A stretch of 63,580 bases of DNA from Candidatus Aminicenantota bacterium (GTDB lineage: Bacteria; Acidobacteriota; Aminicenantia; Aminicenantales; Aminicenantaceae), in assembly GCA_011772495.1 (NCBI GenBank), contig WVZL01000014.1:1-63580 (forward strand), written 5' to 3'. The notes under the pieces were generated by a model, which was given only the letters and a program-made list of their open reading frames with translations, was not told the DNA's origin and ran no database searches. The translations under genes and the position numbers were made by a program. Each line of letters begins with the position of its first letter. The first letter of the stretch is position 1. This document shows, in pieces, positions 18,222 through 26,034 of the stretch.

Positions 18222-18413
18222 AGTTTAATTTTAGGGAATTATTGGGGCACAATACCTGCTCCTTGATTTTCCCTGATTAAGAAATGCGTATTCAGCCCCT
18301 TTAATTTTTTAAAGGCTCAATTTTAATCCCAAAAAAGGCGCTCTAAGGCTAAAATAGACAGGAAAATTTCCTTTAACTGATTTAAAATATATCGATTAGC
18401 TTGGCCCGACCCC
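18222..18413. repeat. About 190-base dispersed repeat, copy B
   Basis: It aligns with copy A (12948-13146): AGTTTAATTTTAGG at the start, AAAGGCTCAATTTTAATCCC and GGCTAAAATAGACAGGAAAA inside, AGCTTGGCCCGACCCC at the end. Inside it, GGGGCACAATAC (18244-18255) and GTATTCAGCCCC (18288-18299) form an imperfect inverted repeat, a family-2 palindrome. Confidence 0.7.
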
Positions 18414-18457
18414 ATCTTGCTTTTAGAGTGCGGGTGGGTTATAAAAGAGCAGAGTTC

Positions 18458-19009
18458 ATGAAAATCGATTCCCCAAAGAAACTTATTCTTTATCTAGAAA
18501 TCCTGGGAATATTTTTTATTTCCCTTTCGGGAAGCGCGCTTCACTTTGTGTTTGAATGGTCTGGAGAGTGGACTCCTCTGGCCCTGATTGCTGCTGTTAA
18601 TGAGAGTGTGTGGGAGCACTTAAAACTGGCCTTCTGGCCAGGAATGATATTTGCACTTATCTCTTATCCAATCCTTAAGCGTAAAACCAAAAATTTTTGG
18701 ACAGCGAAAACAGCTGGATTGTACACCATGCCGCTTGTCATTATCGTCATGTTTTATTCCTATCTAGCCATTGCGGGCAAATCCAACCTTGTTTATGACA
18801 TCTCGACTTTTATCTTGGCGGTTTCTGCTGGACAACTCTTAAGCTATCATCTTATGAGGAAGGACATCCGGCAGCGAAGCGCTAAAATCATAGCAGTCGC
18901 TCTTCTCCTCGTCATCACGGCAGCCTTCTGTCTGTTTACCTTCTTCCCACCGAAATTTCCGCTCTTCCGAGATTTCGTAACCGGCAAATACGGAATTATT
19001 AGAAATTAG
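18458..19009 (+). CDS. Multi-pass membrane protein, DUF6512-like
   Basis: 183 residues from the ATG at 18458; an alternative TTG 19 codons upstream would lie inside a repeat. Five hydrophobic segments. The motif AVNESVWEHLKL after the second segment is what suggests the DUF6512 family, known mostly from Firmicutes and of unknown function. Charged loop residues E and H in this motif could bind a metal or ligand. It is a single gene, just upstream of the convergent ABATE-CGNR regulator. The family name is from memory of the motif and is moderately sure. Confidence 0.75.
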   Translation: MKIDSPKKLILYLEILGIFFISLSGSALHFVFEWSGEWTPLALIAAVNESVWEHLKLAFWPGMIFALISYPILKRKTKNFWTAKTAGLYTMPLVIIVMFYSYLAIAGKSNLVYDISTFILAVSAGQLLSYHLMRKDIRQRSAKIIAVALLLVITAAFCLFTFFPPKFPLFRDFVTGKYGIIRN

Positions 19010-19062
19010 CCTTGATCTTTCTTGATCATATATCAGTGAACAAATTTTGGAAGAAATAGGGA

Positions 19063-19695
19063 TTAGCCAGCTTGTGATAATCGTGCCCTTTTATAGAAAC
19101 GGCTGGCCTTAGCCCTGTTGCCGCAGTCTTTCATGTCGCACCAGCGTCGGCTTTTGTTCCGGGACTTATCTAAAAAAACCCAACCGCAAGAAGAGTCGGC
19201 GCATCTCTTGACTCTCTTAAAGTCACCAGAAACCAACAGGTCAGCAGCAGAACGAACAATGGGATTGAGTATCCAATCCAGTTCATCCTTGTTTCCATCG
19301 GAGTCCCAAATAAAGCCGTCTATTGTCTTGATGATCCTTGACTGCCTCATAGTAGTGGAAAGATATTTATTGAACGCGGCGAGATCTTTACTTGAGGCTG
19401 TGACGCCTTCGGCCGTAGAAGAAAAAAGGCGATAAATCGTCTCCCGCAATCCTACGGCCCGAATGAGAACTTTTTCAGCTTCCAAAGGATGCAGATCAGC
19501 CTGCTGCTTAAGCATCTTCGCCTCACGATTCTTTATCAGGCCCACGTGCCGGCTCCAAGCGATAAGGTCTTGATAGGTGTATAAATATTCTTGAGGAATC
19601 TCGCGGCCGCGCCAATCTACAGTATTCACAAAATCCAGGCACAGCCTTCCTCCTAATAATTCTAAATCTGCAATATCTCTTTTTTTATGGTTCAT
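19063..19695 (-). CDS. ABATE/CGNR zinc-finger transcriptional regulator
   Basis: 210 residues. The N-terminal ABATE domain carries the typical LGGRLCLDFVNTVDWRG opening. The C-terminal CGNR zinc finger has C-x4-CGWVFLDKSRNKSRRWC and CGNRAKASRFYKR, a treble-clef-like DNA-binding unit. These proteins are regarded as stress-induced transcriptional regulators; the N-terminal domain probably senses a small molecule. It is divergent from the Fe-S protein gene at 19897 with a shared 200-base region that holds three CTAACC/GGTTAG motifs, so it may control that promoter and its own. Confidence 0.9.
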   Translation of the reverse strand: MNHKKRDIADLELLGGRLCLDFVNTVDWRGREIPQEYLYTYQDLIAWSRHVGLIKNREAKMLKQQADLHPLEAEKVLIRAVGLRETIYRLFSSTAEGVTASSKDLAAFNKYLSTTMRQSRIIKTIDGFIWDSDGNKDELDWILNPIVRSAADLLVSGDFKRVKRCADSSCGWVFLDKSRNKSRRWCDMKDCGNRAKASRFYKRARLSQAG

Positions 19696-19716
19696 CTTAT
19701 TTCCATCAAAAACATC

Positions 19717-19793
19717 CTAACCAGTAAGAAAAGCTTGACAGGTTAGTTTTATTTCTTTATATTATAACTAGTATAATAATATAAGATGGTTAG
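19717..19793 (+). promoter_or_regulatory. Promoter with three CTAACC/GGTTAG operator-like motifs
   Basis: TTGACA (19735-19740), a 17-base spacer and TATATT (19758-19763) form a good sigma-70 promoter towards the Fe-S protein gene. CTAACC (19717-19722), GGTTAG (19741-19746) and GGTTAG (19788-19793) flank the -35 element and lie beyond the -10. A near-palindrome TTATAACTAGTATAA (19762-19776) lies just after the -10. Natural candidate binder: the divergent ABATE-CGNR regulator. Confidence 0.5.
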
Positions 19794-19896
19794 AAAGTTG
19801 TCAAGTAGGCCCCAAAAGAAATTAACAGTCATAGAGACTTCAGGGGCATCTTCCCATCTCAGGTTTACAAAAAAGAAAAGACAAAGGAGGCATATC

Positions 19897-20814
19897 ATGA
19901 GCCTGGAACAAATAACCAAAACATTGTATGGTCGGATAGAAAAACAGGGTTATAAGGGCAAAATTGTTTCCGTTGAACACGTAACCGAACTCCAAGAGGA
20001 AATCGAAGAGAAACACCATCGAGGTTTGTTGAGTGAAGAAATCTACAGAGAGGTCCTAACCTGGGTCGATTTTAAGATTCCCGAAATTTCTCCAGAAGCA
20101 AAATCTATAATAGTTATTGCTGTCCCTCAGCCCCAAGTTCGTCTTACCTTCAATTGGAACGGCAACTCGCTTCACTGTCTGATTCCCCCTTCCTACAATC
20201 ATGCGACTGATGGTCAAGCAAGAAAAATTCTCGAGCCCTATCTAAAATCAAAGGGGTATCGATTGGCTGAAGCGAAGCTGCCGTTAAAATTGCTTTCGGT
20301 GCATAGTGGACTGGCTGAGTATGGAAGAAACAACATTTCCTATGTAGAGGGAATGGGCAGCTTTTATCGGCTGGCAGCTTTCTATTCTGATCTTCCTTGC
20401 TTGGAAGATAACTGGAGAGAATTGGCAACAATGCAGCGCTGTGAAAAATGTACGGCTTGTCTAAAAACCTGCCCCACCGGTGCTATCTCTTCAGACCGTT
20501 TTCTTCTTCGAGCCGAACGCTGCCTCACTTTTCACAATGAAGGACAAGGGGAGTTTCCTCAATGGCTTGATCCTTCCTGGCACAACTGCATTGTCGGATG
20601 CCTTTACTGTCAAAAAATCTGCCCTGTCGATAAAGATTTCTTGAACCTGATCGAAGAAGGACCCATCTTCTCTCATGAGGAAACAGCGTCAATCCTACAA
20701 GGCAAGCCAATTAAAAAAATACCTAAAGAGACAATCACAAAGCTGGAAGAGCTGAGTTTATTCGAATACGTAGATATTTTGGGACGAAACTTGAGTGTAC
20801 TGTTTCAAAAATAG
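19897..20814 (+). CDS. 4Fe-4S double-cluster protein, QueG (epoxyqueuosine reductase)-like
   Basis: 305 residues from the ATG at 19897, which follows AAAGGAGGCATATC; the ORF reads 37 codons further upstream through the promoter and is not used. The central part (SVHSGLAEYGRNNISYVEGMG) resembles the QueG region AGLGWIGK...GS. Two ferredoxin-like clusters follow: CEKCTACLKTCPTGAI and CIVGCLYCQKICPVDKDF, with an extra C in ERCLTFHNEG. QueG reduces epoxyqueuosine in tRNA with cobalamin; whether this relative does so is uncertain, since it is shorter and the cobalamin-binding residues are not obvious. It is regulated from the promoter described upstream, and the gamma-carbonic-anhydrase-like gene follows after 108 bases. 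Confidence 0.78.
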   Translation: MSLEQITKTLYGRIEKQGYKGKIVSVEHVTELQEEIEEKHHRGLLSEEIYREVLTWVDFKIPEISPEAKSIIVIAVPQPQVRLTFNWNGNSLHCLIPPSYNHATDGQARKILEPYLKSKGYRLAEAKLPLKLLSVHSGLAEYGRNNISYVEGMGSFYRLAAFYSDLPCLEDNWRELATMQRCEKCTACLKTCPTGAISSDRFLLRAERCLTFHNEGQGEFPQWLDPSWHNCIVGCLYCQKICPVDKDFLNLIEEGPIFSHEETASILQGKPIKKIPKETITKLEELSLFEYVDILGRNLSVLFQK

Positions 20815-20922
20815 GATTTTCGTCTTTGAAATCTTTAATAACGAAAAATCAGGTCATCTTTCTTTATGGGAAGCAATAGAGTAAAGTGAAATTGGAATTC
20901 ACAATTTTTTTTAGGAGTAGAT

Positions 20923-21534
20923 ATGATTCTGGAACACCTTGGAAATAAACCTCGTATTCATCCTTCGGCTTATGTGGCGCCTACGGCCACAGTTTGTGGA
21001 AATGTTGAAATTGGAAAAGAAAGCCGAATACTTTTCGGTGCTTCTATCATTGCCGAAGGCGGGAGCATTAAAATAGGGTCAAACTGTATCATACTTGAGA
21101 ATGCGGCAGTAAGAAGTACTCTTAAGTATTCTACTCATATCGGCGACCACACCTTAATTGGCCCTCACGCCCACCTTGTTGGCTGCAGAATTGAAGAATG
21201 TGTTTTTATAGCGACTGGCGCTTCAATTTTTCATGGCGCATATATCGGACGCGGTTCAGAGGTTCGAATTAATGGCATTGTGCATCTAAAAACAAAACTT
21301 CTTCCGAATACAACAATCCCTATAGGTTGGATCGCAGTTGGCAGCCCCGCACATATTTTCCCTCCTCATGAACATGATAAGATCTGGGCCATTCAAGAGC
21401 CTTTAAATTTCCCCCTGTCAGTTTATGGAGTGGAAAGGCCGCCAGCTGGAGAAACTTCAATGCTAGAGATAACAGCCAAGCTCAGTAAATGGCTTGGCAC
21501 CCATAAAGACGATGTGATCTTAGACAACCAATGA
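20923..21534 (+). CDS. Left-handed beta-helix protein, gamma-carbonic anhydrase-like
   Basis: 203 residues. Hexapeptide repeats (I-G-x-x-x-x type) run from about residue 10 to 150, ending in a C-terminal helix. The putative metal ligands of gamma-class enzymes match H-x-x-x-x-G-P-H-A-H (HIGDHTLIGPHAHLVGC), with R in SRILFGASI. Family members bind zinc and either hydrate CO2 or have lost that activity; acyltransferase relatives (PaaY, CaiE) are equally close. Probably a soluble trimer. The upstream site is TTTAGGAGTAGAT. It follows the QueG-like gene on the same strand, but a shared function is not obvious. Confidence 0.85.
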   Translation: MILEHLGNKPRIHPSAYVAPTATVCGNVEIGKESRILFGASIIAEGGSIKIGSNCIILENAAVRSTLKYSTHIGDHTLIGPHAHLVGCRIEECVFIATGASIFHGAYIGRGSEVRINGIVHLKTKLLPNTTIPIGWIAVGSPAHIFPPHEHDKIWAIQEPLNFPLSVYGVERPPAGETSMLEITAKLSKWLGTHKDDVILDNQ

Positions 21535-21659
21535 AAAATCTGATACAATAGAACAATCCTGCGCTATTATCGTTATTAATTAAAGGGTGAGGTTATATGT
21601 ATAAGAAAAAGCTCCAATATCTATAAATTCTATAAGTTTAATTTATTTTATAAAAATAC

Positions 21660-21688
21660 TTGACTTTAATATTAAAATTAGTTAAAAA
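21660..21688 (+). promoter_or_regulatory. Possible promoter upstream of the cytochrome-porin gene
   Basis: TTGACT (21660-21665), a 17-base AT-rich spacer and TAAAAA (21683-21688) lie about 70 bases ahead of the start at 21758. The -10 match is weak and the whole region is AT-rich. Confidence 0.35.
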
Positions 21689-21757
21689 TGAAATTTAACA
21701 CAGAAAAAGTTATATTATTTCTTAATATAATTTTTCATTCACTCAAAAAGGAGGTAT

Positions 21758-23008
21758 ATGAGAGTGAAAAAATCAAATCAACAAAACTCTAACAAATTCT
21801 TTTTACTCGGCCTTACTTTCTTGTTTGCTGCGACCCTCTTCTTAATCTTCCCCCGAGATGCTGAAGCTGTTTCTCAATGGGCAAGAAAATACCAAGTTGA
21901 TTGCACCACCTGCCATACGTCATTTCCCAGACTGAATCATTTTGGTGAAAAATTTATGCGGGCCGGCTTTCAGTGGCCTGATGACGAACCTGACGGTGAT
22001 ACGGCTGGAAAAGACAAAGTATCCGATAATTTATTCGTCGATAAAGTCGGAAACTGGTTTGGAGCTCGATTGAGCTTAACCCCATTGCTTTACAAAACAA
22101 ACAGCCTGACAGTCGACGGAGAAACCGAAGATTCACTGAATATTGGAAACTCGAACTGGTTGCAGTTTTTTGTGGCTGGAACCATTTTTAAGAATGTCTC
22201 CATATTCATTGAGCAGGAATTTGAAGTCGACGGTGCTTTATTCAGCTGGTTCCATCTCTTCTTTACCAATCTTGCCGATACCTACGTCAACTTCCAAGTT
22301 GGTAAATTGTCTCCTGTAGACTTTACTCCTTTCCCCGATCGTTTACGCATGTGGGGGAAATCGGATGTCTTGAATGTGAAATCATCAGGTGGAAAAGGGC
22401 AGAACTCAGTCACCATAAGGCAGTCCCGTCCAGGCATTCAATACTACGGCTATAAAGGTTCGCTGCTTTGGTTTGCAGGAATTGATAATGGAAAAGACGC
22501 TTCAGACCTTGATCGACAAAAAAATTACTGGACAGGCTTACGTCTAGAATTGCCTAGCAAGGAAAAAAGTAATTTTGAAGGCAGCAGCGTTGGCTTCCAT
22601 TACTATTCTGGTATAGACACTGCTGATTCTGCCACTGCCAGAATTGAAAACAATTTCTCACGCTACACGTTTTCACTCAACGCTCGTTACCTGGAAAAAT
22701 TCGATGTTCAGGCAGTCTACCAAATTGGCAATGACGATAATTATAGTCTTGCCGTCGACCCTTTTGAGGCAAAATTTCAAGGTCTTACAGTTTCGGCAGC
22801 TTACTGGACCTACCCGCTGTACTTCATTCTGCAATACGACCAGATAAATTCAGATGATATCCCTGGCTTGGAAATGAATAAGTTATCTCCTTCAGTCTGG
22901 TTCTTCATGAGAGAAAATTTCAAGGCAGGGCTTGCTGCTCGATTTGATCTCAGCGATGCCGAGTTCAAAAAACACGAAATTGCAGTGCAGATCAGGACAA
23001 TGTTTTAA
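21758..23008 (+). CDS. Monoheme c-type cytochrome fused to an outer-membrane beta-barrel (Cyc2-like)
   Basis: 416 residues, start preceded by AAAAAGGAGG. Signal peptide about 1-37 (ends DAEA). The mature protein opens with a single heme motif C49-T-T-C52-H53 in the context WARKYQVDCTTCHTSFPRLN HFGEKFMRAGF. The rest is a beta-barrel with alternating strands ending in F416, the usual outer-membrane terminus. This layout is that of fused cytochrome-porins, including Cyc2 of iron oxidisers, in which heme within the pore passes electrons across the outer membrane. The substrate cannot be told here. The gene has its own strong terminator and no neighbouring electron-transfer genes. Confidence 0.75.
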   Translation: MRVKKSNQQNSNKFFLLGLTFLFAATLFLIFPRDAEAVSQWARKYQVDCTTCHTSFPRLNHFGEKFMRAGFQWPDDEPDGDTAGKDKVSDNLFVDKVGNWFGARLSLTPLLYKTNSLTVDGETEDSLNIGNSNWLQFFVAGTIFKNVSIFIEQEFEVDGALFSWFHLFFTNLADTYVNFQVGKLSPVDFTPFPDRLRMWGKSDVLNVKSSGGKGQNSVTIRQSRPGIQYYGYKGSLLWFAGIDNGKDASDLDRQKNYWTGLRLELPSKEKSNFEGSSVGFHYYSGIDTADSATARIENNFSRYTFSLNARYLEKFDVQAVYQIGNDDNYSLAVDPFEAKFQGLTVSAAYWTYPLYFILQYDQINSDDIPGLEMNKLSPSVWFFMRENFKAGLAARFDLSDAEFKKHEIAVQIRTMF

Positions 23009-23021
23009 TTGAAAATAAAAG

Positions 23022-23056
23022 TAGCCTCTCTTCATCAGAAGAGAGGCTATTTTTTT
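23022..23056 (+). terminator. Rho-independent terminator of the cytochrome-porin gene
   Basis: A perfect 12-base stem (TAGCCTCTCTTC, 23022-23033, with GAAGAGAGGCTA, 23038-23049), an ATCA loop and a run of seven T lie 13 bases after the stop codon. This is the clearest terminator in the window. Confidence 0.95.
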
Positions 23057-23136
23057 AGTTTCTCCTCTGTTTCTCCTCGTTTCAACCGCAAGATTGAGTT
23101 CCATTTCTATCAAATCCCTAAAAGTAAATGGGATCT

Positions 23137-23209
23137 GGTCTTAACATTCAACTTTTAATAAACCCTGCCTCCCAGTACACTGTAATCTTGCATATGGAGA
23201 CCTGACCCC
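23137..23209. repeat. Family-1 dispersed repeat copy
   Basis: The segment runs from GGTCTTAACATTCAAC to ATATGGAGACCTGACCCC. Left and right ends carry the GGTCTTAA...TTCAA and GGAGACCTGACCCC ends seen at 25364-25453 and, in reverse, at 7237-7312. It lies between the terminator and the start of the SPOR-NlpC gene. Confidence 0.65.
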
Positions 23210-23233
23210 TTATACTACACAGAGAAGTGCCCA

Positions 23234-24004
23234 ATGAAACATAAACGGAAATGGAGCCCTGTATTTTTCTTATCATTAATTCTCCTAGTTGCTGGATGTA
23301 GAGGCCGAATCCGAGTTGCTCCAAAGCCAGCAGCAAAATTCCCTAAAATAGAACTGAAAGAAATGGGATTCACTATCCAGGCCGGAGCTTTTTCCTTGGT
23401 GGATAACGCCATCAGGCTTACTTCCTCCCTGAATGAGAAAGGATTAAAAGCCTATTACTTTGCTCATGAATCCGGGCTCTACAAGGTTCGGTTCGGAAAT
23501 TTTCCCTCAAGGAAATCAGCTCAAACAAAGGCCCAGAGTCTCGCTGAAGCAGAAATCATAGATGAGTATTACATCGTAAGCCCTGATGAATACACGGTCT
23601 CCAGGAAGTACAGCTATGGAATAAGCTATCTTCGAAATGAGATCGTATCCACCGCAAGAAGTTTCATCGGAATGCCCTACTCCTGGGGAGGCTCCTCGCC
23701 GGCAGAAGGATTCGACTGCAGCGGTCTGACCACGGCGGTCTTTCAGCTCATCGGTTTAAACCTTCCTCACTCCTCTAAAATTCAATACAGTCTCGGGACC
23801 CCTGTTAGAAAAAGTCGACTCCTGCAGGGTGACCTGGTCTTCTTTACCACTTCGGGCGGAAGGAGAGTCTCTCACGTAGGAATCTACATCGGCGATAATA
23901 AATTTATCCACGCACCGGGAAAGAACAAGCAAATCCGCACAGATTCCCTTTCTAACACCTATTTTGCCAAGCGCTATGTGGGGGCGAGGACTTATTTGAG
24001 ATAG
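23234..24004 (+). CDS. Lipoprotein with SPOR and NlpC/P60 peptidoglycan hydrolase domains
   Basis: 256 residues. Lipoprotein signal with lipobox LLVAGC (C22). A SPOR domain at about 45-115 (FTIQAGAFSLVDNA, then LYKVRFGNFPSRKSA) binds denuded glycan strands, usually at division sites. An NlpC/P60 domain at about 140-256 has catalytic C162 (GFDCSG), H214 (SHVGIY) and H226 (FIHAPG). Expected role: cleavage of peptide cross-links in peptidoglycan, tethered to the envelope and targeted by SPOR. SPOR-P60 combinations are known in several phyla. The start has little ribosome-site support, and the upstream DNA is a repeat. It is a single gene. Confidence 0.9.
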   Translation: MKHKRKWSPVFFLSLILLVAGCRGRIRVAPKPAAKFPKIELKEMGFTIQAGAFSLVDNAIRLTSSLNEKGLKAYYFAHESGLYKVRFGNFPSRKSAQTKAQSLAEAEIIDEYYIVSPDEYTVSRKYSYGISYLRNEIVSTARSFIGMPYSWGGSSPAEGFDCSGLTTAVFQLIGLNLPHSSKIQYSLGTPVRKSRLLQGDLVFFTTSGGRRVSHVGIYIGDNKFIHAPGKNKQIRTDSLSNTYFAKRYVGARTYLR

Positions 24005-24028
24005 AGCCATCCCTGCAAAAGGGGAGCG

Positions 24029-24136
24029 TCAGGTCCTTATTGCAGAGAGATCAAGTCTTAATTTTCAACATTCAATATACCATATCCTAGGCTAAATATT
24101 CCCCTCTCGTTGTAATTTTGAATGAGAGTCCTGATC
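24029..24136. repeat. Family-1 dispersed repeat copy
   Basis: GGGGAGCGTCAGGTCC opens it. AAGTCTTAATTTTCAACATT then CCATATCCTAGGCTAAAT, CCCCTCTCGTTGTAATTTTG and GAGAGTCCTGATC follow. This aligns almost base for base with 25364-25453. It begins just after the SPOR-NlpC stop and may also help terminate. Confidence 0.7.
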
Positions 24137-24171
24137 ACTTTAGTGTGCTTTTTTCTGATTTTCATTATCAT

Positions 24172-24231
24172 GGGGACACAATACTTTTTCCTAGATTTCT
24201 CATCGAAATTAGAAACTGGTTATTGTGTCCC
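24172..24231. repeat. Family-2 palindromic repeat, best-preserved copy
   Basis: GGGACACAATA (24173-24183) pairs perfectly with TATTGTGTCCC (24221-24231), and the 37-base centre reads CTTTTTCCTAGATTTCTCAT then CGAAATTAGAAACTGG. Related copies: 3067-3122, 18244-18299, 27718-27776, and part of 12960-13030. The size and hairpin form resemble REP-type elements moved by Y1 (RAYT) transposases; none is encoded in this window. Confidence 0.75.
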
Positions 24232-24360
24232 TGTAATTTTATGTGGTATGGTCACTTAGGGTATGAGCACACGGGAATCGATGAAGTCGTGAGGGTTTTT
24301 GGGAGAGCGTAAAAGGGAATTGTCTTTGAGGAAAAACCACCTCGAATGAGGAAGGAGGGA

Positions 24361-25341
24361 ATGATGAAAAAGGGTTTCTTCTTTGTTTTGCTAATCGGAG
24401 TCTTGGTTCTGGCGTATTCTTTGAGCTCGGAATTAAACATTGCTAAAGAAAAGATCTCTGTCCCAGAGCTACTGCCTTTAAAGCTGCGCTATAAAGTAGG
24501 CGAGACCCTTTATTATCGTCTCGCTAGGGAGAGTTTCGATTTCAAGTTAGATGGGACGAAATCTGGGGAAATGAAAGTTGTCACCTATTTCACCAGAACT
24601 CGACTTGAGAATGACAGCCAGGGAAGAGTCAACGAAAAATTCACCTGGAAAGGCTTTTGGTTTGGACAGTCCCTAACACCAGAACCCGCAAAAATGACAG
24701 AATTCAAGGCCAGTGAGAATTTCACTCTTCACCATTCAGTCAACGATGATGAAGCCCTCTCTAAGTATGACTTTTCTTCTTTGCCCCGGACAATGGAGGG
24801 CTTCTTTTTCATGATTCTCACCTGGGACGCAGTAACCTTCGACGGCATGGTCCGCCCAACAAAATATTTTCCCATCCCTGATAAGGCACGTATCGGCTCT
24901 GAATTCAGGGAGACACGTAAACCTCCTGACTTAGTCTTTGAATACCCACCTCTGGTCACAGATTCCAAATACAGCTTCAGCGGGAAGAGCAGCAGCAAGG
25001 TGTTGGGCATGACCGTTGTGCGTAATATTCCCTGTGCCATCATTGAATCTGCCAATTTGGGAAACAGGGTGTTTATGAACATACATTTGAAGCCTATAGA
25101 AGTAAGGACTCAGGGTTTTGAGCATTTCTGGGCAAAAGCTTATCTTTCGCTCGAAGATGGGCGCATAGTTAGGGGAGAGCTTATGGGACCGGTTACCCTG
25201 ATTCAGGATCTTCAGATGCCTGGCCAGGAGAAGCCCAAACGTATGGAATCACTCACCATTGGATACCTAGAAATGGATCTTCTCTCCGAAGAAGAATTTA
25301 AGGATGAGCTCAAGAAGTTAAGAGAGCAAAATATTCAATAA
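24361..25341 (+). CDS. Exported protein of unknown function
   Basis: 326 residues. AAGGAGGGA lies directly before an ATGATG pair, so the start is 24361 (or one codon on); a reading five codons longer is less likely. Signal peptide 1-20 (MMKKGFFFVLLIGVLVLAYS). The mature part is beta-rich: LPLKLRYKVGETLYYRLARE, then SGEMKVVTYFTRTRLENDSQ, a central proline-rich loop and a final acidic helix (LLSEEEFKDELKKLREQ). The opening recalls DUF3108-like periplasmic beta proteins, but the match is weak and no family is claimed. Repeats flank it on both sides and it is likely monocistronic. Confidence 0.75.
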   Translation: MMKKGFFFVLLIGVLVLAYSLSSELNIAKEKISVPELLPLKLRYKVGETLYYRLARESFDFKLDGTKSGEMKVVTYFTRTRLENDSQGRVNEKFTWKGFWFGQSLTPEPAKMTEFKASENFTLHHSVNDDEALSKYDFSSLPRTMEGFFFMILTWDAVTFDGMVRPTKYFPIPDKARIGSEFRETRKPPDLVFEYPPLVTDSKYSFSGKSSSKVLGMTVVRNIPCAIIESANLGNRVFMNIHLKPIEVRTQGFEHFWAKAYLSLEDGRIVRGELMGPVTLIQDLQMPGQEKPKRMESLTIGYLEMDLLSEEEFKDELKKLREQNIQ

Positions 25342-25363
25342 TCCAAGAGGAGCATAAGAGAAA

Positions 25364-25453
25364 TCAGGTCTAAATTTTCAACATTTCATGATCCATATCC
25401 CAGGTTAAATGATCCCCATCTCGTAACAATCTTGAATCTGGAGACCCAACCCC
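25364..25453. repeat. Family-1 dispersed repeat copy
   Basis: The segment runs from CAGGTCTAAATTTTCAACAT to AATCTGGAGACCCAACCCC. It has about 80% similarity to 24050-24136 by eye and shares both ends with 23137-23209. It sits right after an ORF stop. Confidence 0.7.
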
Positions 25454-25515
25454 TTCCTCTTTATTGTGTTTTCATTTCGAATGACCGAAGGGAACGCGGC
25501 AATCTTCTAAAGTAG

Positions 25516-25596
25516 ATTGTCATTGCGAGCGAAGCGCGGCAATCCATTAAGAAAAGGTAAAGATTGCTTCGGCCCTCTGGGTCTCGCAATGACAAT
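25516..25596. repeat. Family-3 palindromic repeat, complete copy
   Basis: ATTGTCATTGCGAG (25516-25529) and CTCGCAATGACAAT (25583-25596) are perfect 14-base inverted arms. Within them GCGAAGCGCGGCAATC and GATTGCTTCGGCC give a second inner arm. Sequences of the type CATTGCGAGCGAAGC...GCAATGACA are known as dispersed palindromes in unrelated genomes. Partial copies: 6333-6360 and 32964-32991, and a fragment at 25488-25505. Confidence 0.8.
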
Positions 25597-25611
25597 AATT
25601 ATAAATCCTAT

Positions 25612-25641
25612 CCCGCAATAATATTGAAAGTTAAGACTTGA
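25612..25641. repeat. Family-1 repeat end (ATTGAAAGTTAAGACTTGACCCC)
   Basis: CCCGCAATAATATTGAAAGTTAAGACTTGACCCC carries the long end form, with a T in place of C in GACCTGACCCC. It lies at the 3' end of the small CpXC-domain gene on the opposite strand. With the two repeats before it, the 309-base gap from 25342 is almost entirely repeat-derived. Confidence 0.55.
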
Positions 25642-25650
25642 CCCCTTTCT

Positions 25651-26034
25651 CTAGTGCGTTCTCTTCTGTTTTTCAAACTCAAGTATTTTCTTCTTAAACT
25701 CGTCCCAGCTGTAAGTTATCGGGGCTTTGATTAGGTAGTCGCCAAGGCCAACCGCTTTTATGATTTTCTCTGACATCTTCTTTTCTTCTTCGGGGATCTC
25801 TCCTTTTGGGCAGAACCACACCGCAAACTTATGATCCATATCATGATACAAGAGATCGGCAGATATCAGGCAATTCTTGCCGCAGTGCAAGCATACGAAC
25901 TGATTTATCTCATCCTCGAAGATCTTCACTCTTAGCTCTGGCTCCAGTGACACATTCACAGAAGAGTAGAAGGTCACTGTCTGATTAAAGCCACAAAAAG
26001 GGCATGAAGCTTCGATTTCGACTTTTTTGCTCAT
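25651..26034 (-). CDS. CpXC-domain zinc-ribbon protein
   Basis: 127 residues. Two cysteine knuckles, ASCPFCGFNQTVTF (C11, C14) and VCLHCGKN, enclose a 30-residue stretch (SSVNVSLEPELRVKIFEDEI) as in CpXC-domain proteins, which are predicted zinc-binding and of unknown function. A long charged C-terminal part (about 60-127) includes YSWDEFKKKILEFEKQK. There is no signal peptide. It stands alone with repeats at its 3' end. The family is moderately sure; nothing indicates its partner or target. Confidence 0.78.
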   Translation of the reverse strand: MSKKVEIEASCPFCGFNQTVTFYSSVNVSLEPELRVKIFEDEINQFVCLHCGKNCLISADLLYHDMDHKFAVWFCPKGEIPEEEKKMSEKIIKAVGLGDYLIKAPITYSWDEFKKKILEFEKQKRTH

